A DNA stretch of 64,000 nt, from positions 468,276-532,275 of the forward strand of contig NZ_PDOC01000003.1 in NCBI RefSeq assembly GCF_002760655.1, read 5' to 3'. A program made the translations under genes and the position numbers. Below the pieces are notes generated by a model, which saw nothing but the letters and a program-made list of their open reading frames with translations, ran no database searches and was not told the origin of the DNA. This document shows, piece by piece, positions 16,762 to 27,002 of this stretch. Numbering within the stretch: the stretch's first letter is position 1; every line of letters starts with the position of its first letter. This stretch comes from Massilia eurypsychrophila (GTDB lineage: Bacteria; Pseudomonadota; Gammaproteobacteria; Burkholderiales; Burkholderiaceae_D).

Positions 16762-18501
16762 ATGAATAAGCCCGATCCGCAAGCCATGACCAGCAACTGG
16801 ATGAGCCAGTTTGCCGATCCCGCCACCTGGCAATCCTGGATGAAGCTGCCCGAGCCGGATATCAATCCGCTGGCCGGCATCCTGAAAGACGTCGGCGCCC
16901 ACATCAGCCCGTCCGCGCTCGACGCCATCAAGACCGACTACCTGCAAAAGGCCGCTGCATTATGGCAGGACATGGCCATGATGAAAACGCCGGAGCTGCA
17001 AGACCGCCGCTTTGCCGCGCCCGAGTGGCAGTCCAATCCCTTGTCGGCCTACAGCGCCGCGTCCTACCTGCTGAACTCGCGTTTCCTGCTGGAGATGGCC
17101 GAAGCGGTCGAGGCGACGCCGCGCGACAAGCAGAAGATCCGCTTCGCCGTGCAGCAGCTGGTCGACGCCATGTCGCCGGCCAACTTCCTGGCCACCAATC
17201 CGGAAGCGCAGCAGCACCTGATCGAAACGAAGGGCGAAAGCCTGACCAAGGGCCTGACCAACATGCTGGCCGATTTGCAGAAGGGCCGCATCTCGCAGTC
17301 CGACGAGTCCGCTTTCGAGGTCGGCCGCAACGTCGCCACCACGCCCGGCCAGGTCGTGTTCGAGAACGAACTGTTCCAGTTGATCCAGTACGCGCCGTCG
17401 ACGGCCACCGTGCATGCGGTGCCGCTGGTGATGATTCCGCCTTGTATCAACAAGTTCTACATCCTCGACCTGCAGCCGGAAAACTCGGTGGTGCGCTACG
17501 CGGTGGAGCAGGGCAATACGGTATTCCTCGTATCCTGGCGCAATCCCGGCAAGGAAATGGAAGCCGTCACCTGGGACGACTACGTCGAGAAGGGCGCCAT
17601 CGAGGCGATCAATGTATCGCGCGCCATTTCCGGCAGCAACAAGGTCAGCGTCTTCGGATTCTGCGTCGGCGGTACTATCGCGAGCTCGGCGCTGGCGGTG
17701 CTGGCCGCGCGCGGCGAGCAGCCGGCCGCCAGCCTGACCCTGCTGACCACCTTGCTCGACTACGAAGACACTGGCGTGCTCGACGTTTTCATCGACCTGA
17801 ACCAGGTTGCCAAGCACGAGAAGAACCTGGCCAACGGCGGCCTGCTGCCGGGCAAGGACCTGGCGACGACGTTTTCATCGTTGCGGCCTAACGACCTGGT
17901 GTGGAATTACGTGCAGTCGAACTACCTCAAGGGCAAGAACCCGGCGGCATTCGACCTGCTGTACTGGAACGCCGACAGCACCAACTTGCCGGGGCCGATG
18001 TTCACGTTTTACCTGCGCCAGATGTATCTCGAAAACAACCTGCGCGTGCCGGGCAAGGTCACCACTGCCGGCGTGCCGCTCGACCTTGGCGCGATCGACG
18101 CGCCGACCTTCATCTATGGCTCGCGCGACGACCACATCGTGCCGTGGACGGCCGCGTTCAAGTCGATGGGCTTGCTCAATCCCCGCAAGCCGAAGAACAA
18201 TCGCTTTGTGCTGGGCGCGTCCGGCCACATCGCCGGCGTGATCAACCCGCACGCCAAAGGCAAGCGCAGCCACTGGATCGCCAACGCCAAGCCGAACGGC
18301 AAGGGGCCTGCAGCCGATCCGGACGCCTGGCTGGCCTCGGCCAGCGAGCTCAAGGGCAGCTGGTGGTCGGCCTGGGCTGGCTTCCTGGCCGAGCACGGCG
18401 GCAAGGATGTCAAGGCGCCTGGCAAACTTGGCAGCAAGCAATTCGCGCCGATCGAAGCGGCGCCCGGCCGCTACGTCAAGGTCAGGGCTGAAGAGGCGTG
18501 A
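16762..18501 (+). CDS. phaC: Class I polyhydroxyalkanoate synthase PhaC
   Basis: 579 residues, close to the class I norm of about 590. The modified lipase box FGFCVGGT holds the catalytic Cys at residue 301. The catalytic Asp is at 456 in YGSRDDHIVPW and the His at 489 in GASGHIAGVINP. PGKEMEAVTWDDY and SYLLNSRFLLEMAEAV are characteristic. The enzyme polymerises (R)-3-hydroxyacyl-CoA, mainly hydroxybutyryl-CoA, into PHA granules. The ATG at 16762 gives the expected N-terminus; a TTG four codons upstream is less likely. The regulator phaR follows after 186 bp. No phaA or phaB is in the window. Confidence 0.96.
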   Translation: MNKPDPQAMTSNWMSQFADPATWQSWMKLPEPDINPLAGILKDVGAHISPSALDAIKTDYLQKAAALWQDMAMMKTPELQDRRFAAPEWQSNPLSAYSAASYLLNSRFLLEMAEAVEATPRDKQKIRFAVQQLVDAMSPANFLATNPEAQQHLIETKGESLTKGLTNMLADLQKGRISQSDESAFEVGRNVATTPGQVVFENELFQLIQYAPSTATVHAVPLVMIPPCINKFYILDLQPENSVVRYAVEQGNTVFLVSWRNPGKEMEAVTWDDYVEKGAIEAINVSRAISGSNKVSVFGFCVGGTIASSALAVLAARGEQPAASLTLLTTLLDYEDTGVLDVFIDLNQVAKHEKNLANGGLLPGKDLATTFSSLRPNDLVWNYVQSNYLKGKNPAAFDLLYWNADSTNLPGPMFTFYLRQMYLENNLRVPGKVTTAGVPLDLGAIDAPTFIYGSRDDHIVPWTAAFKSMGLLNPRKPKNNRFVLGASGHIAGVINPHAKGKRSHWIANAKPNGKGPAADPDAWLASASELKGSWWSAWAGFLAEHGGKDVKAPGKLGSKQFAPIEAAPGRYVKVRAEEA

Positions 18502-18506
18502 TGTGA

Positions 18507-18526
18507 ATGGCAATTCTAGTTGCCAT
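18507..18526. terminator. Inverted repeat just after phaC
   Basis: Seven-base arms ATGGCAA / TTGCCAT around TTCTAG, five bases after the phaC stop. There is no T-run, so it may be a weak terminator, an mRNA-end hairpin or a protein-binding dyad. Confidence 0.35.
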
Positions 18527-18540
18527 GTATTTACCACTAG

Positions 18541-18575
18541 TTGCGCTGCAATAAATGCTGCATCTGCGCGCGCAA
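18541..18575. promoter_or_regulatory. TGC/GCA-rich tract upstream of phaR, candidate PhaR operator
   Basis: The spacer between phaC and phaR has a dense run of TGC and GCA triplets: TTGCGCTGCA at its start, TGCTGCA in the middle and TGCGCGCGCAA at its end. PhaR proteins are known to bind TGC-rich sites in phasin and phaR promoters and to repress their own gene. The match is compositional only. Confidence 0.3.
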
Positions 18576-18687
18576 CATGGTATTTTGATCGAATATACGA
18601 ACCTGCGATGGATGAAGCAGGCTGCCAGGAGCGGGTGACGTCCGCTTTTTCAAAGCAAGCGCTGCGGCGCAATAAGTGGAACTCGAG

Positions 18688-19239
18688 ATGAGTAGTGCGA
18701 AAAAAAGTACCGAACGCCTGATCAAGAAATACCCTAACCGTCGGCTGTACGATACGCAGACCAGCTCGTACATCACGCTGACGGACGTAAAGCAATTGGT
18801 ACTCGATGCGGACGAGTTCACCGTGGTCGACGCCAAGTCGAGCGAGGACCTTACGCGCAGCATCCTGCTGCAGATCATCCTCGAAGAAGAGGCCAATGGC
18901 GCGCCGATGTTCTCCAGCGTGGTGCTGTCGCAAATCATCCGTTACTACGGCCACGCGATGCAGGGCATGATGGGCTCCTATCTCGAGAAAAACGTCCAGG
19001 CGTTCACCGACATCCAGGCCAAGTTTACCACCGGCCAGGCCGGCGGCTTCGAGGGCAAGCCGTTCAGCCCTGAAATGTGGACCCAGTTCATGAACGTCCA
19101 GGGCCCGATGATGCAAGGCATGATGAACAACTACGTCGACCAGAGCAAGAACCTGTTCGTGCAGATGCAGGAGCAGATGCAAGCGCAAAGCAAGAGCATC
19201 TTCGGCGCCTTCCCATTCCCGCCCGTCGAAAAGAAATAA
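18688..19239 (+). CDS. phaR: Polyhydroxyalkanoate synthesis repressor PhaR
   Basis: 183 residues. The N-terminal PHB_acc_N DNA-binding domain begins [21 protein letters not shown], the most conserved part of the family. The middle region [22 protein letters not shown] links to a Met/Gln-rich C-terminal half ([22 protein letters not shown]), which associates with PHA granules. PhaR represses phasin genes and releases DNA when it binds nascent polymer. ATG 18688 begins the conserved domain after five residues. It follows phaC in the same direction but is probably also transcribed from its own promoter in the 186-bp spacer. Confidence 0.94.
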   Translation: MSSAKKSTERLIKKYPNRRLYDTQTSSYITLTDVKQLVLDADEFTVVDAKSSEDLTRSILLQIILEEEANGAPMFSSVVLSQIIRYYGHAMQGMMGSYLEKNVQAFTDIQAKFTTGQAGGFEGKPFSPEMWTQFMNVQGPMMQGMMNNYVDQSKNLFVQMQEQMQAQSKSIFGAFPFPPVEKK

Positions 19240-19270
19240 GCCGCAGCTCTACCCGGGTGGCAAGGCGCGA

Positions 19271-19286
19271 TCAGACCCAGGTCTGA
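19271..19286. repeat. GTCAGACC-type palindrome, member 2
   Basis: TCAGACC-CA-GGTCTGA dyad, followed by CCCCGTTTTG. It sits between phaR and rimO, 32 bp after the phaR stop, and may act as a terminator hairpin. Confidence 0.55.
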
Positions 19287-19357
19287 CCCCGTTTTGCCTT
19301 CCAGCCCCTGGGCGCGGTACAATGGCAGATTCGTCTGCCTGCGTCCCTCCCCATACC

Positions 19358-20767
19358 ATGTCCGAACTTCGCCGTATTCCTGTCGTCGCCGCACCCAACT
19401 CCCTCCTTACCGCGCCGATCGCCGCTCCCAAGGTCGGCTTCGTCTCGCTCGGCTGCCCGAAAGCGCTGGTCGACTCCGAACAGATCCTCACCCAGCTGCG
19501 CGCTGAAGGGTATGAAACGGCCAAGTCGTACGAGGGCGCCGACCTCGTCATCGTCAACACCTGCGGCTTCATCGACGCCGCGGTGCAGGAGTCGCTCGAC
19601 GCCATCGGCGAAGCGCTGGCGGAAAACGGCAGGGTCATCGTCACTGGCTGCCTCGGCGCCAAGAAGGACGCGGCCGGCGACGACATCATCATGAAGGTGC
19701 ACCCGAAGGTGCTGGCAGTGACCGGCCCGCACGCGCTGGCCGAAGTGATGGACTCGGTCCACCTGCACCTGCCGAAACCGCACGAGCCGTTCTTCGACCT
19801 GGTGCCGTCGCAAGGCGTCAAGCTGACCCCGAAGCACTACGCCTACCTGAAAATCTCCGAAGGCTGCAACCACCGCTGCAGCTTCTGCATCATCCCGTCG
19901 ATGCGCGGCGACCTGGTGTCGCGCCCGATCGGCGACCTGATGATCGAAGCGGAGAACCTGTTCAAGGCCGGCGTCAAGGAGCTGCTCGTCATCTCGCAGG
20001 ACACCAGCGCCTACGGCGTCGACGTCAAGTTCCGCTCCGGCTTCTGGAACGGCCGCCCGGTCAAGACCCACATGACGCAGCTGGTCGAAGCGCTCGGCCA
20101 GCTCGCCGCGCAGTATGGCGCCTGGGTGCGCCTGCACTACGTCTATCCGTACCCGCACGTCGACCAGGTGATCCCGATGATGAGCGGCGGCCATGTGCTG
20201 CCTTACCTCGACATCCCGATGCAGCACGCCCACCCGGATGTCTTGAAGCGCATGAAGCGCCCGGCCAGCGGCGAGAAAAACCTAGACCGCATCCAGGCCT
20301 GGCGCGCGATGAACCCGGACCTGACGATCCGCTCGACCTTCATCGCCGGCTTCCCCGGCGAGACCGAGGCCGAATTCGAGTACCTGCTCGACTTCCTGAA
20401 GGAAGCGCAGATCGATCGCCTTGGCTGCTTCGCCTATTCGCCCGTCGAAGGCGCCACCGCCAACCTGCTCGACAACCCGGTGCCGGAAGCCGTGCGCGAA
20501 GAGCGCCGTGCCCGCGTCATGCTGCTGCAGGAAGAGATCTCCGCCAAGCGCCTGCAGGCCAAGGTCGGCAAGACCGTACGCGTGCTGATCGACGAAGTCA
20601 ACGCCCGCGAAGCGGTTGGCCGCTCGTCGGCCGATGCGCCTGAAATCGACGGCGTGGTCCACATCAAGCGTTCGCTCATGCCGGGCAAGAAGCTGGTGGT
20701 CGGTGAATTCGCCGATGTCGTCGTCACCTCCGCCGACGCCCACGACCTGTGGGCCTCGGTGGCTTGA
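19358..20767 (+). CDS. rimO: Ribosomal protein S12 methylthiotransferase RimO
   Basis: 469 residues. The N-terminal UPF0004 domain has [16 protein letters not shown] and [10 protein letters not shown] with the cluster-binding cysteines. The radical-SAM motif is Cys170-x3-Cys174-x2-Cys177 in [13 protein letters not shown]. The MTTase/TRAM region closes the protein ([12 protein letters not shown]). It adds a methylthio group to Asp in S12. MRGDLVSRP and the [13 protein letters not shown] segment separate RimO from MiaB. The start at 19358 is chosen because residues just upstream are not conserved. The stop lies two bases before the cystathionine lyase start. Confidence 0.95.
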   Translation: MSELRRIPVVAAPNSLLTAPIAAPKVGFVSLGCPKALVDSEQILTQLRAEGYETAKSYEGADLVIVNTCGFIDAAVQESLDAIGEALAENGRVIVTGCLGAKKDAAGDDIIMKVHPKVLAVTGPHALAEVMDSVHLHLPKPHEPFFDLVPSQGVKLTPKHYAYLKISEGCNHRCSFCIIPSMRGDLVSRPIGDLMIEAENLFKAGVKELLVISQDTSAYGVDVKFRSGFWNGRPVKTHMTQLVEALGQLAAQYGAWVRLHYVYPYPHVDQVIPMMSGGHVLPYLDIPMQHAHPDVLKRMKRPASGEKNLDRIQAWRAMNPDLTIRSTFIAGFPGETEAEFEYLLDFLKEAQIDRLGCFAYSPVEGATANLLDNPVPEAVREERRARVMLLQEEISAKRLQAKVGKTVRVLIDEVNAREAVGRSSADAPEIDGVVHIKRSLMPGKKLVVGEFADVVVTSADAHDLWASVA

Positions 20768-20769
20768 CC

Positions 20770-21933
20770 ATGGCGAAGAAGTCCGCGCAAACGACGCTGA
20801 TCCACAGCGACTACGCCGCTCCCGAAGGCTTCAGCGCATACCCGACCGCGATCCACCACGCCTCGACGGTGCTGTTCAAGGACGTCGCGGCCATGCGTTC
20901 GGGCGAGTGGAAAGAGAAGAACGCCTATACCTACGGCCTGCACGGCACGCCGACCACGTTCACGCTGGAAGCGCGGCTGGCCGAAATCGAAGGCGGCAGC
21001 TTCTGCCTGCTGGCGCCGAGCGGCCTGGCGGCGATCGCCATGGCCGACTTCGCGCTGCTCAAAACCGGCGACGACGTGCTCCTGCCGGACAACGTCTACA
21101 ACCCGAACCGCGAGCTGGGCACCTGGCTCACGCGCGACTTCGGCATCACCGCGCGCTATTACGATCCGCTGATCGGCGCCGGCATCGGCGCCGAGATCCA
21201 GCCGAACACGAAGCTGATCTGGACCGAGGCGCCCGGCTCGGTGTCGATGGAGGTGCCGGACCTGCCGGCGATCTGCAAGGCGGCGCACGACAAGGGCGTG
21301 CTGGTCGCACTCGACAACACCTGGTCGGCCGGCCTCGCGCTGCGCGGCTTCGACCTTGGCGTCGACATCATCATGCAGGCGCTGACGAAGTACCAGTCGG
21401 GCGGCTCGGACGTGTTGATGGGCGCGCTGATCACGCGCGACCGTGCATTGAACGATCGGCTGGCGCTGGCCCACATGCGGCTGGGGATGGGCGTCAGTCC
21501 CGACGACGCCTACCTGGTCATGCGCGGCCTGCCGAGCATGAAGCTGCGCTTCGAAGCGCACGACGCCAGCGCGCGTCAAGTGGCAACCTGGCTGAAGGCG
21601 CGCCCGGAAATCGCCAGGGTGCTGCACCCGGCGTTCGCTGACTGCCCTGGCCACGACATCTGGCAGCGTGACTTCAGCGGCGCCGGCGGCTTGTTCTCGG
21701 TGGTGTTCGACGCCAAGTACACCGAAGCGCAGACCGACCGCTTCGTCGACCAGCTCGAACTGTTCGGACTCGGTTACAGCTGGGGCGGCGCCAACAGCCT
21801 GGTGATGCCGTACCGGATCCAGGCAATGCGCAGCGGCTGGAGCGATGGCGGGGTGCTGGTGCGCTTCAACATCGGCCTCGAAGACACCGCCGACCTGATC
21901 GCCGATATCGAGCAAGCGCTCTGCGCCCTCTGA
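20770..21933 (+). CDS. metC: Cystathionine beta-lyase (Cys/Met metabolism PLP enzyme)
   Basis: 387 residues of the Cys/Met metabolism PLP family. AYTYGLHGTPTTFTLE, PSGLAAIAMADFALLKTGD, LVALDNTWSAGL and TKYQSGGSDVLMG (Schiff-base lysine) are present. PLP-binding Asp and the phosphate-binding Gly/Leu region are in order. The sequence is closest to bacterial cystathionine beta-lyases, which cleave cystathionine to homocysteine, pyruvate and ammonia, though related enzymes such as gamma-synthases share these motifs. It starts two bases after rimO ends and is likely co-transcribed. Confidence 0.88.
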   Translation: MAKKSAQTTLIHSDYAAPEGFSAYPTAIHHASTVLFKDVAAMRSGEWKEKNAYTYGLHGTPTTFTLEARLAEIEGGSFCLLAPSGLAAIAMADFALLKTGDDVLLPDNVYNPNRELGTWLTRDFGITARYYDPLIGAGIGAEIQPNTKLIWTEAPGSVSMEVPDLPAICKAAHDKGVLVALDNTWSAGLALRGFDLGVDIIMQALTKYQSGGSDVLMGALITRDRALNDRLALAHMRLGMGVSPDDAYLVMRGLPSMKLRFEAHDASARQVATWLKARPEIARVLHPAFADCPGHDIWQRDFSGAGGLFSVVFDAKYTEAQTDRFVDQLELFGLGYSWGGANSLVMPYRIQAMRSGWSDGGVLVRFNIGLEDTADLIADIEQALCAL

Positions 21934-21998
21934 GCCACTACACTCAACACTGCAGCGACTTCAGAACGCACCGTACCGCCTCCAGGCACGACGATGCG

Positions 21999-22748
21999 CT
22001 ACGTTGAGACAGCAACGCTTGCCGGCCAGGTGACCGTCGCCAGGAACAGGTAGCCGGCGCCGTACACCGTCTTGATGAATGGATGGTTGCCGGCTTCAGG
22101 GTCCAGCTTTCGGCGCAGGCGCGAGATGCTGACGTCGATACTGCGGTCGGTGGATGTCAGGTCTCGCGTGCCCAGCAACTGTTCGCGCTGCAGGATGCGG
22201 TTCGGGTTGTTGACGAACATCTTCAGCAAGTTCGCTTCCGACGTACTAAGCTGACTGCTCTCGCCATTCGGTGCGCACAGCGTGTTGTTGGCAAGATTGA
22301 ACCGCCAGCCGCCGAACGCGGCCACCTGCCGCTGCACCGAAACGCTGGCGGCCGGCGCGGCTTCATGGCGGCGCAGGATGCTGCGCACCCGCGCCACCAG
22401 CTCCCTTGGCTCGAACGGCTTGAGCACGTAGTCATCCGCGCCCAGTTCCAGTCCCATGACGCGGTCGCTCAGATAGGCTCTTCCGGTCAAAATGAGAATG
22501 CCGCATGGCGACTGGGTGCGCACCCGCTGCATCAGTTCGAGGCCATCCATGTCGGGCAGGCCGAGGTCGATGATGCACAGGTCCGGGGCGAGCGATGGCA
22601 GCCGGTCCAGAAAATCGGCAGCATTGCGGCACCAGGCTGTGCGAAATGCAAAGTCACTCAGCACCTGTTCGATCACGCGCGCGACATCGGGATCATCTTC
22701 GACGATGGCGACGAGCTCCTGCGCTGCCGGTTCATTGTTCGATTTCAA
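21999..22748 (-). CDS. OmpR-family response regulator
   Basis: 249 residues. The receiver domain (about 13-125) has VEDDPDVARV, LCIIDLGLPDMDGL with the phospho-Asp, and YVLKPFEPREL with the conserved Lys. The winged-helix DNA-binding domain ends with RSIDVSISRLRRKLDPEAGNH and IKTVYGAGYLF. The start is a TTG at 22748 whose last bases overlap the TGA of the upstream kinase (TTGA). AAAGGA lies just before it, so the unusual start is well supported and the pair is translationally coupled. The partner is the hybrid kinase. Probable target: the divergent yjcH-actP promoter, where an AATACTTG dyad lies. Confidence 0.92.
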   Translation of the reverse strand: MKSNNEPAAQELVAIVEDDPDVARVIEQVLSDFAFRTAWCRNAADFLDRLPSLAPDLCIIDLGLPDMDGLELMQRVRTQSPCGILILTGRAYLSDRVMGLELGADDYVLKPFEPRELVARVRSILRRHEAAPAASVSVQRQVAAFGGWRFNLANNTLCAPNGESSQLSTSEANLLKMFVNNPNRILQREQLLGTRDLTSTDRSIDVSISRLRRKLDPEAGNHPFIKTVYGAGYLFLATVTWPASVAVST

Positions 22749-24766
22749 AGGGTTCCTTTGCCGGTAAGCAGCAGCGCTCGGGCGAGATCTTGCCGCGTAA
22801 ACGGCTTGGTGAGCAACGGCGGATCGCCTGGCCCTGCCTCGGCCGCATCATCGTTGTATCCGCTCATCAGTAGAATGCGCATCTGCGGGTGGCTGGCCGT
22901 GACCTGCCTGGCCAGTTGAGCGCCGCTGATGTCACCGGGCATGACCACATCACAAAGCACGATCGCGATCGCTGCGACCTGGGTGACCATCTGCAGTGCC
23001 TGGACACCATTCTCGGCCTCGATCACCGGATGGCCCAGGTCTGTCAACTGCTGGCGCACGACGCGCCGCACGTCGGGCTCGTCTTCCACCAGCAACACCA
23101 GTTCGCGCGCGTGGAGTAGCGCCGTGTCGCTCGGAGGGCAGGGCGCTTTGGCATCGCCATGGGTCAAGGGCAGTACCAGCCGCACAGTGGTGCCTTGCCC
23201 GGGCTGGCTTTGCAGCAGAATGCCGCCACCAGACTGCTTCACGAGGCCGTACGCCATCGACAAACCGAGCCCGCTGCCGCGGCCGAAACGCTTGGTGGTG
23301 AAAAACGGTTCATATGCGCGCGCCAGGGTAGCTGCATCCATTCCGCAGCCGCTGTCGGCCACTTCGATCATCGCGTAAGCGCCAGGCGGCACGGCGAAGG
23401 CGCAGGCCTCGGCGCTCAGGTCGACCGCGCGGGCGGAAATATGCAGGCGTCCGCCTTGCGGCATGGCGTCGCGCGCGTTCATGATGAAATTGAGCAGCGC
23501 GCTTTCGAACTGTGCCGGATCGACCATGCATTCAATCGCGACCACGGGGAAATCGGTCGAGACCGTGATCGCGTCCGGCAGAGAACGGCGAATCAGCGTG
23601 CCCATGTCGCCGATCATCTGCGCCACGTCCACCGCCGCCGGTTCCAGCGGATGTTGGCGCGAAAATGTGAGCAGGCGTTTGATCAGCTGAGCGCCGCGGC
23701 GCGCCGATTGCAGCGCCGGCGCGACGAACTTGTTGAGCTCGGCAGCATGGAGGGGATGTTCTTGCAACCCGACCAAGGTCCCGATGATGACGGTCAGCAG
23801 GTTATTGAAATCGTGGGCAAGACCGCCGGTCAGCTGCCCGAGTGACTCCATCTTTTGCGCCTGCACCAGTGCCGCCTGCATCTGCTTTTGCTCGGTCATG
23901 TTTTGCGAGAAGGTGAAAAATCCCAGGGTCTCGTTGTCCGGCGAGATCTCCGGCACCAGGGTGCTGCGGGCATACACCGTCTGGCCATCGCGCTGCATCT
24001 GGTACTCGTACGTCAGCTGCTTGCCGGCCAGCGCCTGCTCGATATACCCCTTCAACTGGGCATACAGCTCGGCGCCGATCAGATCGGGCAGGTAGCTGCC
24101 GACGACGGCATCGATCGGCACGCCGAACCAGTCCGAATAGCCCTTGTTCGCATACTGATAGTGCTTGTCCTTGTCGACGTAGCCGATCAGGAACGGCATG
24201 TTGTCGTTGATCAGGCGCAGCCGCGACTCGCTGCGCTGCAGCGCGGCGGCGATGCGCTCGTTCTCGTCATTGGCCAGCGACAGCCTGGTATTGGCGTTCT
24301 GCAGCTCGGCGGTGCGCAGCAGCACCCGGTTTTCAAGCTGGGCGTTCTGTTGCTGGATCAGCGCTTCGATACGGCGCTGCGCCGTGATGTCGGTGTACAG
24401 CGTGATGAAGCCCTTGTCGGGCAGCGGTTCGCCGCGCAGGCGCAGCACCTGGCCGTTCGGGCGCACCCGTTCGGTCGTGTGCGGCGCGAAGCCGGCGGCG
24501 GTGGCGACGCGCGCGCGCACCTGGCTGTCGGCGTCTCCCGGCCCGTATTCGCCCATCTTGGCGTTGTGGCGGATAAAGCTTTCGAAGGTGGCGCCGACGA
24601 AGGCCAGTTCGGCGGGAAATCCGAGCAGGCGCAAGAACGGCGCGTTCCACGCCACCAGGCGCAGGTCGGCGTCGAATACGGTCATCCCCTGGTCGAGCAG
24701 ATCGAGCCCCGCCTGCAGCATCGTGAAACGCTCCAGGTCGGCCCGCGGACGCTCATTTATTTCCAT
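22745..24766 (-). CDS. PAS-PAS hybrid sensor histidine kinase
   Basis: 673 residues from ATG 24766 (AGGG seven bases upstream; a TTG at 24802 is less likely). A PAS_7-like domain (LDLLDQGMTVFDADLRLVAWN) is followed by a short coiled coil (about 130-175), a second PAS (about 180-300), a HisKA domain with GLAHDFNNLL, a HATPase_c with NFIMNARDAMP and GRGSGLGLSMAYG, and a C-terminal receiver with IVLCDVVMPG. No membrane segment is seen, so it senses a cytoplasmic signal. The gene is coupled by a 4-bp overlap to a response regulator and diverges from yjcH-actP; kinases of this PAS_7 type often flank carboxylate transporters. Confidence 0.92.
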   Translation of the reverse strand: MEINERPRADLERFTMLQAGLDLLDQGMTVFDADLRLVAWNAPFLRLLGFPAELAFVGATFESFIRHNAKMGEYGPGDADSQVRARVATAAGFAPHTTERVRPNGQVLRLRGEPLPDKGFITLYTDITAQRRIEALIQQQNAQLENRVLLRTAELQNANTRLSLANDENERIAAALQRSESRLRLINDNMPFLIGYVDKDKHYQYANKGYSDWFGVPIDAVVGSYLPDLIGAELYAQLKGYIEQALAGKQLTYEYQMQRDGQTVYARSTLVPEISPDNETLGFFTFSQNMTEQKQMQAALVQAQKMESLGQLTGGLAHDFNNLLTVIIGTLVGLQEHPLHAAELNKFVAPALQSARRGAQLIKRLLTFSRQHPLEPAAVDVAQMIGDMGTLIRRSLPDAITVSTDFPVVAIECMVDPAQFESALLNFIMNARDAMPQGGRLHISARAVDLSAEACAFAVPPGAYAMIEVADSGCGMDAATLARAYEPFFTTKRFGRGSGLGLSMAYGLVKQSGGGILLQSQPGQGTTVRLVLPLTHGDAKAPCPPSDTALLHARELVLLVEDEPDVRRVVRQQLTDLGHPVIEAENGVQALQMVTQVAAIAIVLCDVVMPGDISGAQLARQVTASHPQMRILLMSGYNDDAAEAGPGDPPLLTKPFTRQDLARALLLTGKGTL

Positions 24767-24821
24767 ACTGAAACCCTGCAAAGTTGCGATCACCGCCTGC
24801 AATCATTCGTCACATTTTGGC

Positions 24822-24853
24822 AATACTTGTGCAAGTATTTTTTACCATACTTG
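24822..24853. promoter_or_regulatory. AATACTTG dyad with a third half-site, candidate response-regulator operator
   Basis: AATACTTG-TG-CAAGTATT (24822-24839) is a perfect 8-bp dyad, and a further ATACTTG lies at 24847-24853. The two direct TACTTG copies are 24 bp apart. It lies in the 174-bp spacer between the divergent kinase and yjcH-actP genes, the expected place for OmpR-type binding. Confidence 0.55.
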
Positions 24854-24940
24854 ATAAAAATAGTCATTACAAGAGTTGGTCAACCCCGCCCGCGCTGGGC
24901 AAACAAGACCTGTCATCCATCCATCAACGAGGAGATCGTC

Positions 24941-25306
24941 GTGCCATCTAACGCCAAGCAAGCCACCGTGTTACCCGTCCGCGCGGGAGCGAAACCGCCA
25001 CTCACTGTTCAGGCCCGCATCCGCCAGAACCCGAAGTTCGCCGAACTTGTCGCCAAGCGCACCCGGCTGGCGATACTGCTGTCGCTGATCGTGCTGGTGC
25101 CGTATTACGCCTTCATGATGGTCACCGCCTTCAAGCCGGCCCTGCTCGCGCAGCCGATTAGCGAAGGCAGCATCATCACGATCGGCTGGCCAATCGGCGC
25201 GCTGATCATCATCGGCGCCTGGCTGACGACGGCGGTATACATCCGCCGCGCCAATGGCGAATTCGACCAGCTGAACCAGGAAATTCTTGCCGAGGCCGCC
25301 CAATGA
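24941..25306 (+). CDS. yjcH: DUF485 membrane protein YjcH
   Basis: 121 residues from a GTG at 24941 with GAGGAG eight bases upstream. The DUF485 pattern is clear: [19 protein letters not shown], then a helix (about 45-66), [31 protein letters not shown] in the second helix. YjcH is a small membrane partner of ActP, and the two genes almost always stand together. The stop overlaps the actP start by four bases. Confidence 0.92.
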   Translation: MPSNAKQATVLPVRAGAKPPLTVQARIRQNPKFAELVAKRTRLAILLSLIVLVPYYAFMMVTAFKPALLAQPISEGSIITIGWPIGALIIIGAWLTTAVYIRRANGEFDQLNQEILAEAAQ

Positions 25307-26979
25307 AACGTTCCTCACTGACCGCAATCCTGGCCTGTTGCCTGATGGGCGCGGCGGTTGCCGCCTACGCCGCGCCGGGCGCGCTCGACGCCGTGACCAA
25401 GCAGCCTGTCAACCTCAGCGCCATCGCCATGTTCATGGTGTTCGTGCTCTCGACCCTTGGCATCACCTACTGGGCCTCGACGCGCACCAAGTCGACGGCC
25501 GATTTCTACACCGCCGGCGGCGGCATCACCGGCTTCCAGAACGGCATGGCGATTGCCGGCGACTACATGTCGGCGGCGACCCTGCTCGGCTTGAGCAGCC
25601 TGGTGTTCGCCAAGGGCTTCGACGGCTTCATCTACACCATCTGCTTTTTTGTCGGCTGGCCGGTGATCCTGTTCCTGATCGCCGAACGGCTGCGCAACCT
25701 CGGCAAGTTCACCTTCGCCGACATCGCCTCGTACCGGCTGGACCAGAACCGCATCCGCACCTTCGCCGCGTTCGGCTCGCTGACGGTGGTGTGCTTCTAC
25801 CTGATCGTGCAGATGGTCGGCGCCGGCCAGCTGATCCAGCTGCTGTTCGGGCTGGACTACAACTACGCCGTGGTGTGCGTCGGCATCCTGATGATCGTCT
25901 ACGTCACCTTCGGCGGCATGGTCGCGACCACCTGGGTGCAGATCATCAAGGCCGGCCTGCTGCTCGGCGGCGGCACGGTGATGATGCTGCTCGCCTTCAG
26001 CAAGTTCGACTTCTCGTTCGAAACCATGTTCACCCAGGCGGTGGCGGTGCACAAGAGCGGCCTGAAGATCATGGGCCCCGGTTCGCTGATGGCAGACCCG
26101 GTCTCGGCCGTCTCGCTGTCGCTGGCGCTGTTGTTCGGCACCGCCGGCCTGCCGCACATCATGATGCGCTTCTTTACTGTGCCGAACGCCAAGGAAGCAC
26201 GCAAGTCGGTGTTCTACGCCACCGGCTTCATCGGTTTCTTCTTCCTCATCGTGATAGTGCTGGGCGTGTCGGCCATCGTCATCGTCGGCAACGACCCGCA
26301 GTTCTTCGAGAACGGCGTGATCGGCGGCAAACTGATCGGCGGCGGCAACATGCCGGTGATGCACCTGGCCAAGGCAGTGGGCGGCGACGTCTTCCTCGGC
26401 TTTATGTCCGCGGTCGCCTTTGCCACCATCCTGGCCGTGGTGTCGGGCCTGGCGCTGGCCGGCGCCTCGGCCATCTCGCACGACCTGTATGCCCGCGTCA
26501 TCAAGAAGGGCACCGCCACCGGCGAGCAGGAAATGCGCGTGACCAAGTACGCCACCGTCGCCATCGGCCTGGTGGCCATCGTGCTCGGCATCCTGTTCAA
26601 GGACCAGAACGTCGCCTTCCTGGTGGCGCTCACTTTCGGCGTGGCCGCATCGGTCAACTTCCCGATCCTGATCCTGTCGATGTACTGGAAAGGCCTGACC
26701 ACCCGCGGCGCGCTGTGGGGCGGCATCGCCGGCCTGGTCTCCTCGGTGGGCCTGGTGATCCTGTCGCCGGCGGTTTGGGTCAAGGTGATGGGGCATGCGA
26801 GCGCCATCTTTCCCTACGACCATCCGGCCATCATCTCGATGACCGCGGCCTTCGTGGTCACCTGGCTCGGGTCGGTCACCGACAAGAGCGCGCGTGCCGC
26901 CAGCGAAATTGCCGCCTACGAAAACCAGTACATCCGCGCCCAGACCGGGCTGGGTGCGGCGACCGCATCGGCGCACTGA
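25303..26979 (+). CDS. actP: Cation/acetate symporter ActP (SSS family)
   Basis: 558 residues with a signal-like N-terminus (cut near AAYA) and about 13 membrane helices. Family landmarks include [41 protein letters not shown] and [24 protein letters not shown]. ActP is a sodium-coupled uptake system for acetate and related short monocarboxylates such as glycolate, propionate or pyruvate. Here an acyl-CoA synthetase starts 23 bp downstream, which suggests that the imported acid is activated at once. Overlaps yjcH by four bases. Confidence 0.93.
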   Translation: MKRSSLTAILACCLMGAAVAAYAAPGALDAVTKQPVNLSAIAMFMVFVLSTLGITYWASTRTKSTADFYTAGGGITGFQNGMAIAGDYMSAATLLGLSSLVFAKGFDGFIYTICFFVGWPVILFLIAERLRNLGKFTFADIASYRLDQNRIRTFAAFGSLTVVCFYLIVQMVGAGQLIQLLFGLDYNYAVVCVGILMIVYVTFGGMVATTWVQIIKAGLLLGGGTVMMLLAFSKFDFSFETMFTQAVAVHKSGLKIMGPGSLMADPVSAVSLSLALLFGTAGLPHIMMRFFTVPNAKEARKSVFYATGFIGFFFLIVIVLGVSAIVIVGNDPQFFENGVIGGKLIGGGNMPVMHLAKAVGGDVFLGFMSAVAFATILAVVSGLALAGASAISHDLYARVIKKGTATGEQEMRVTKYATVAIGLVAIVLGILFKDQNVAFLVALTFGVAASVNFPILILSMYWKGLTTRGALWGGIAGLVSSVGLVILSPAVWVKVMGHASAIFPYDHPAIISMTAAFVVTWLGSVTDKSARAASEIAAYENQYIRAQTGLGAATASAH

Positions 26980-27002
26980 ACGCCCCACTGAGGACATCGA
27001 TC

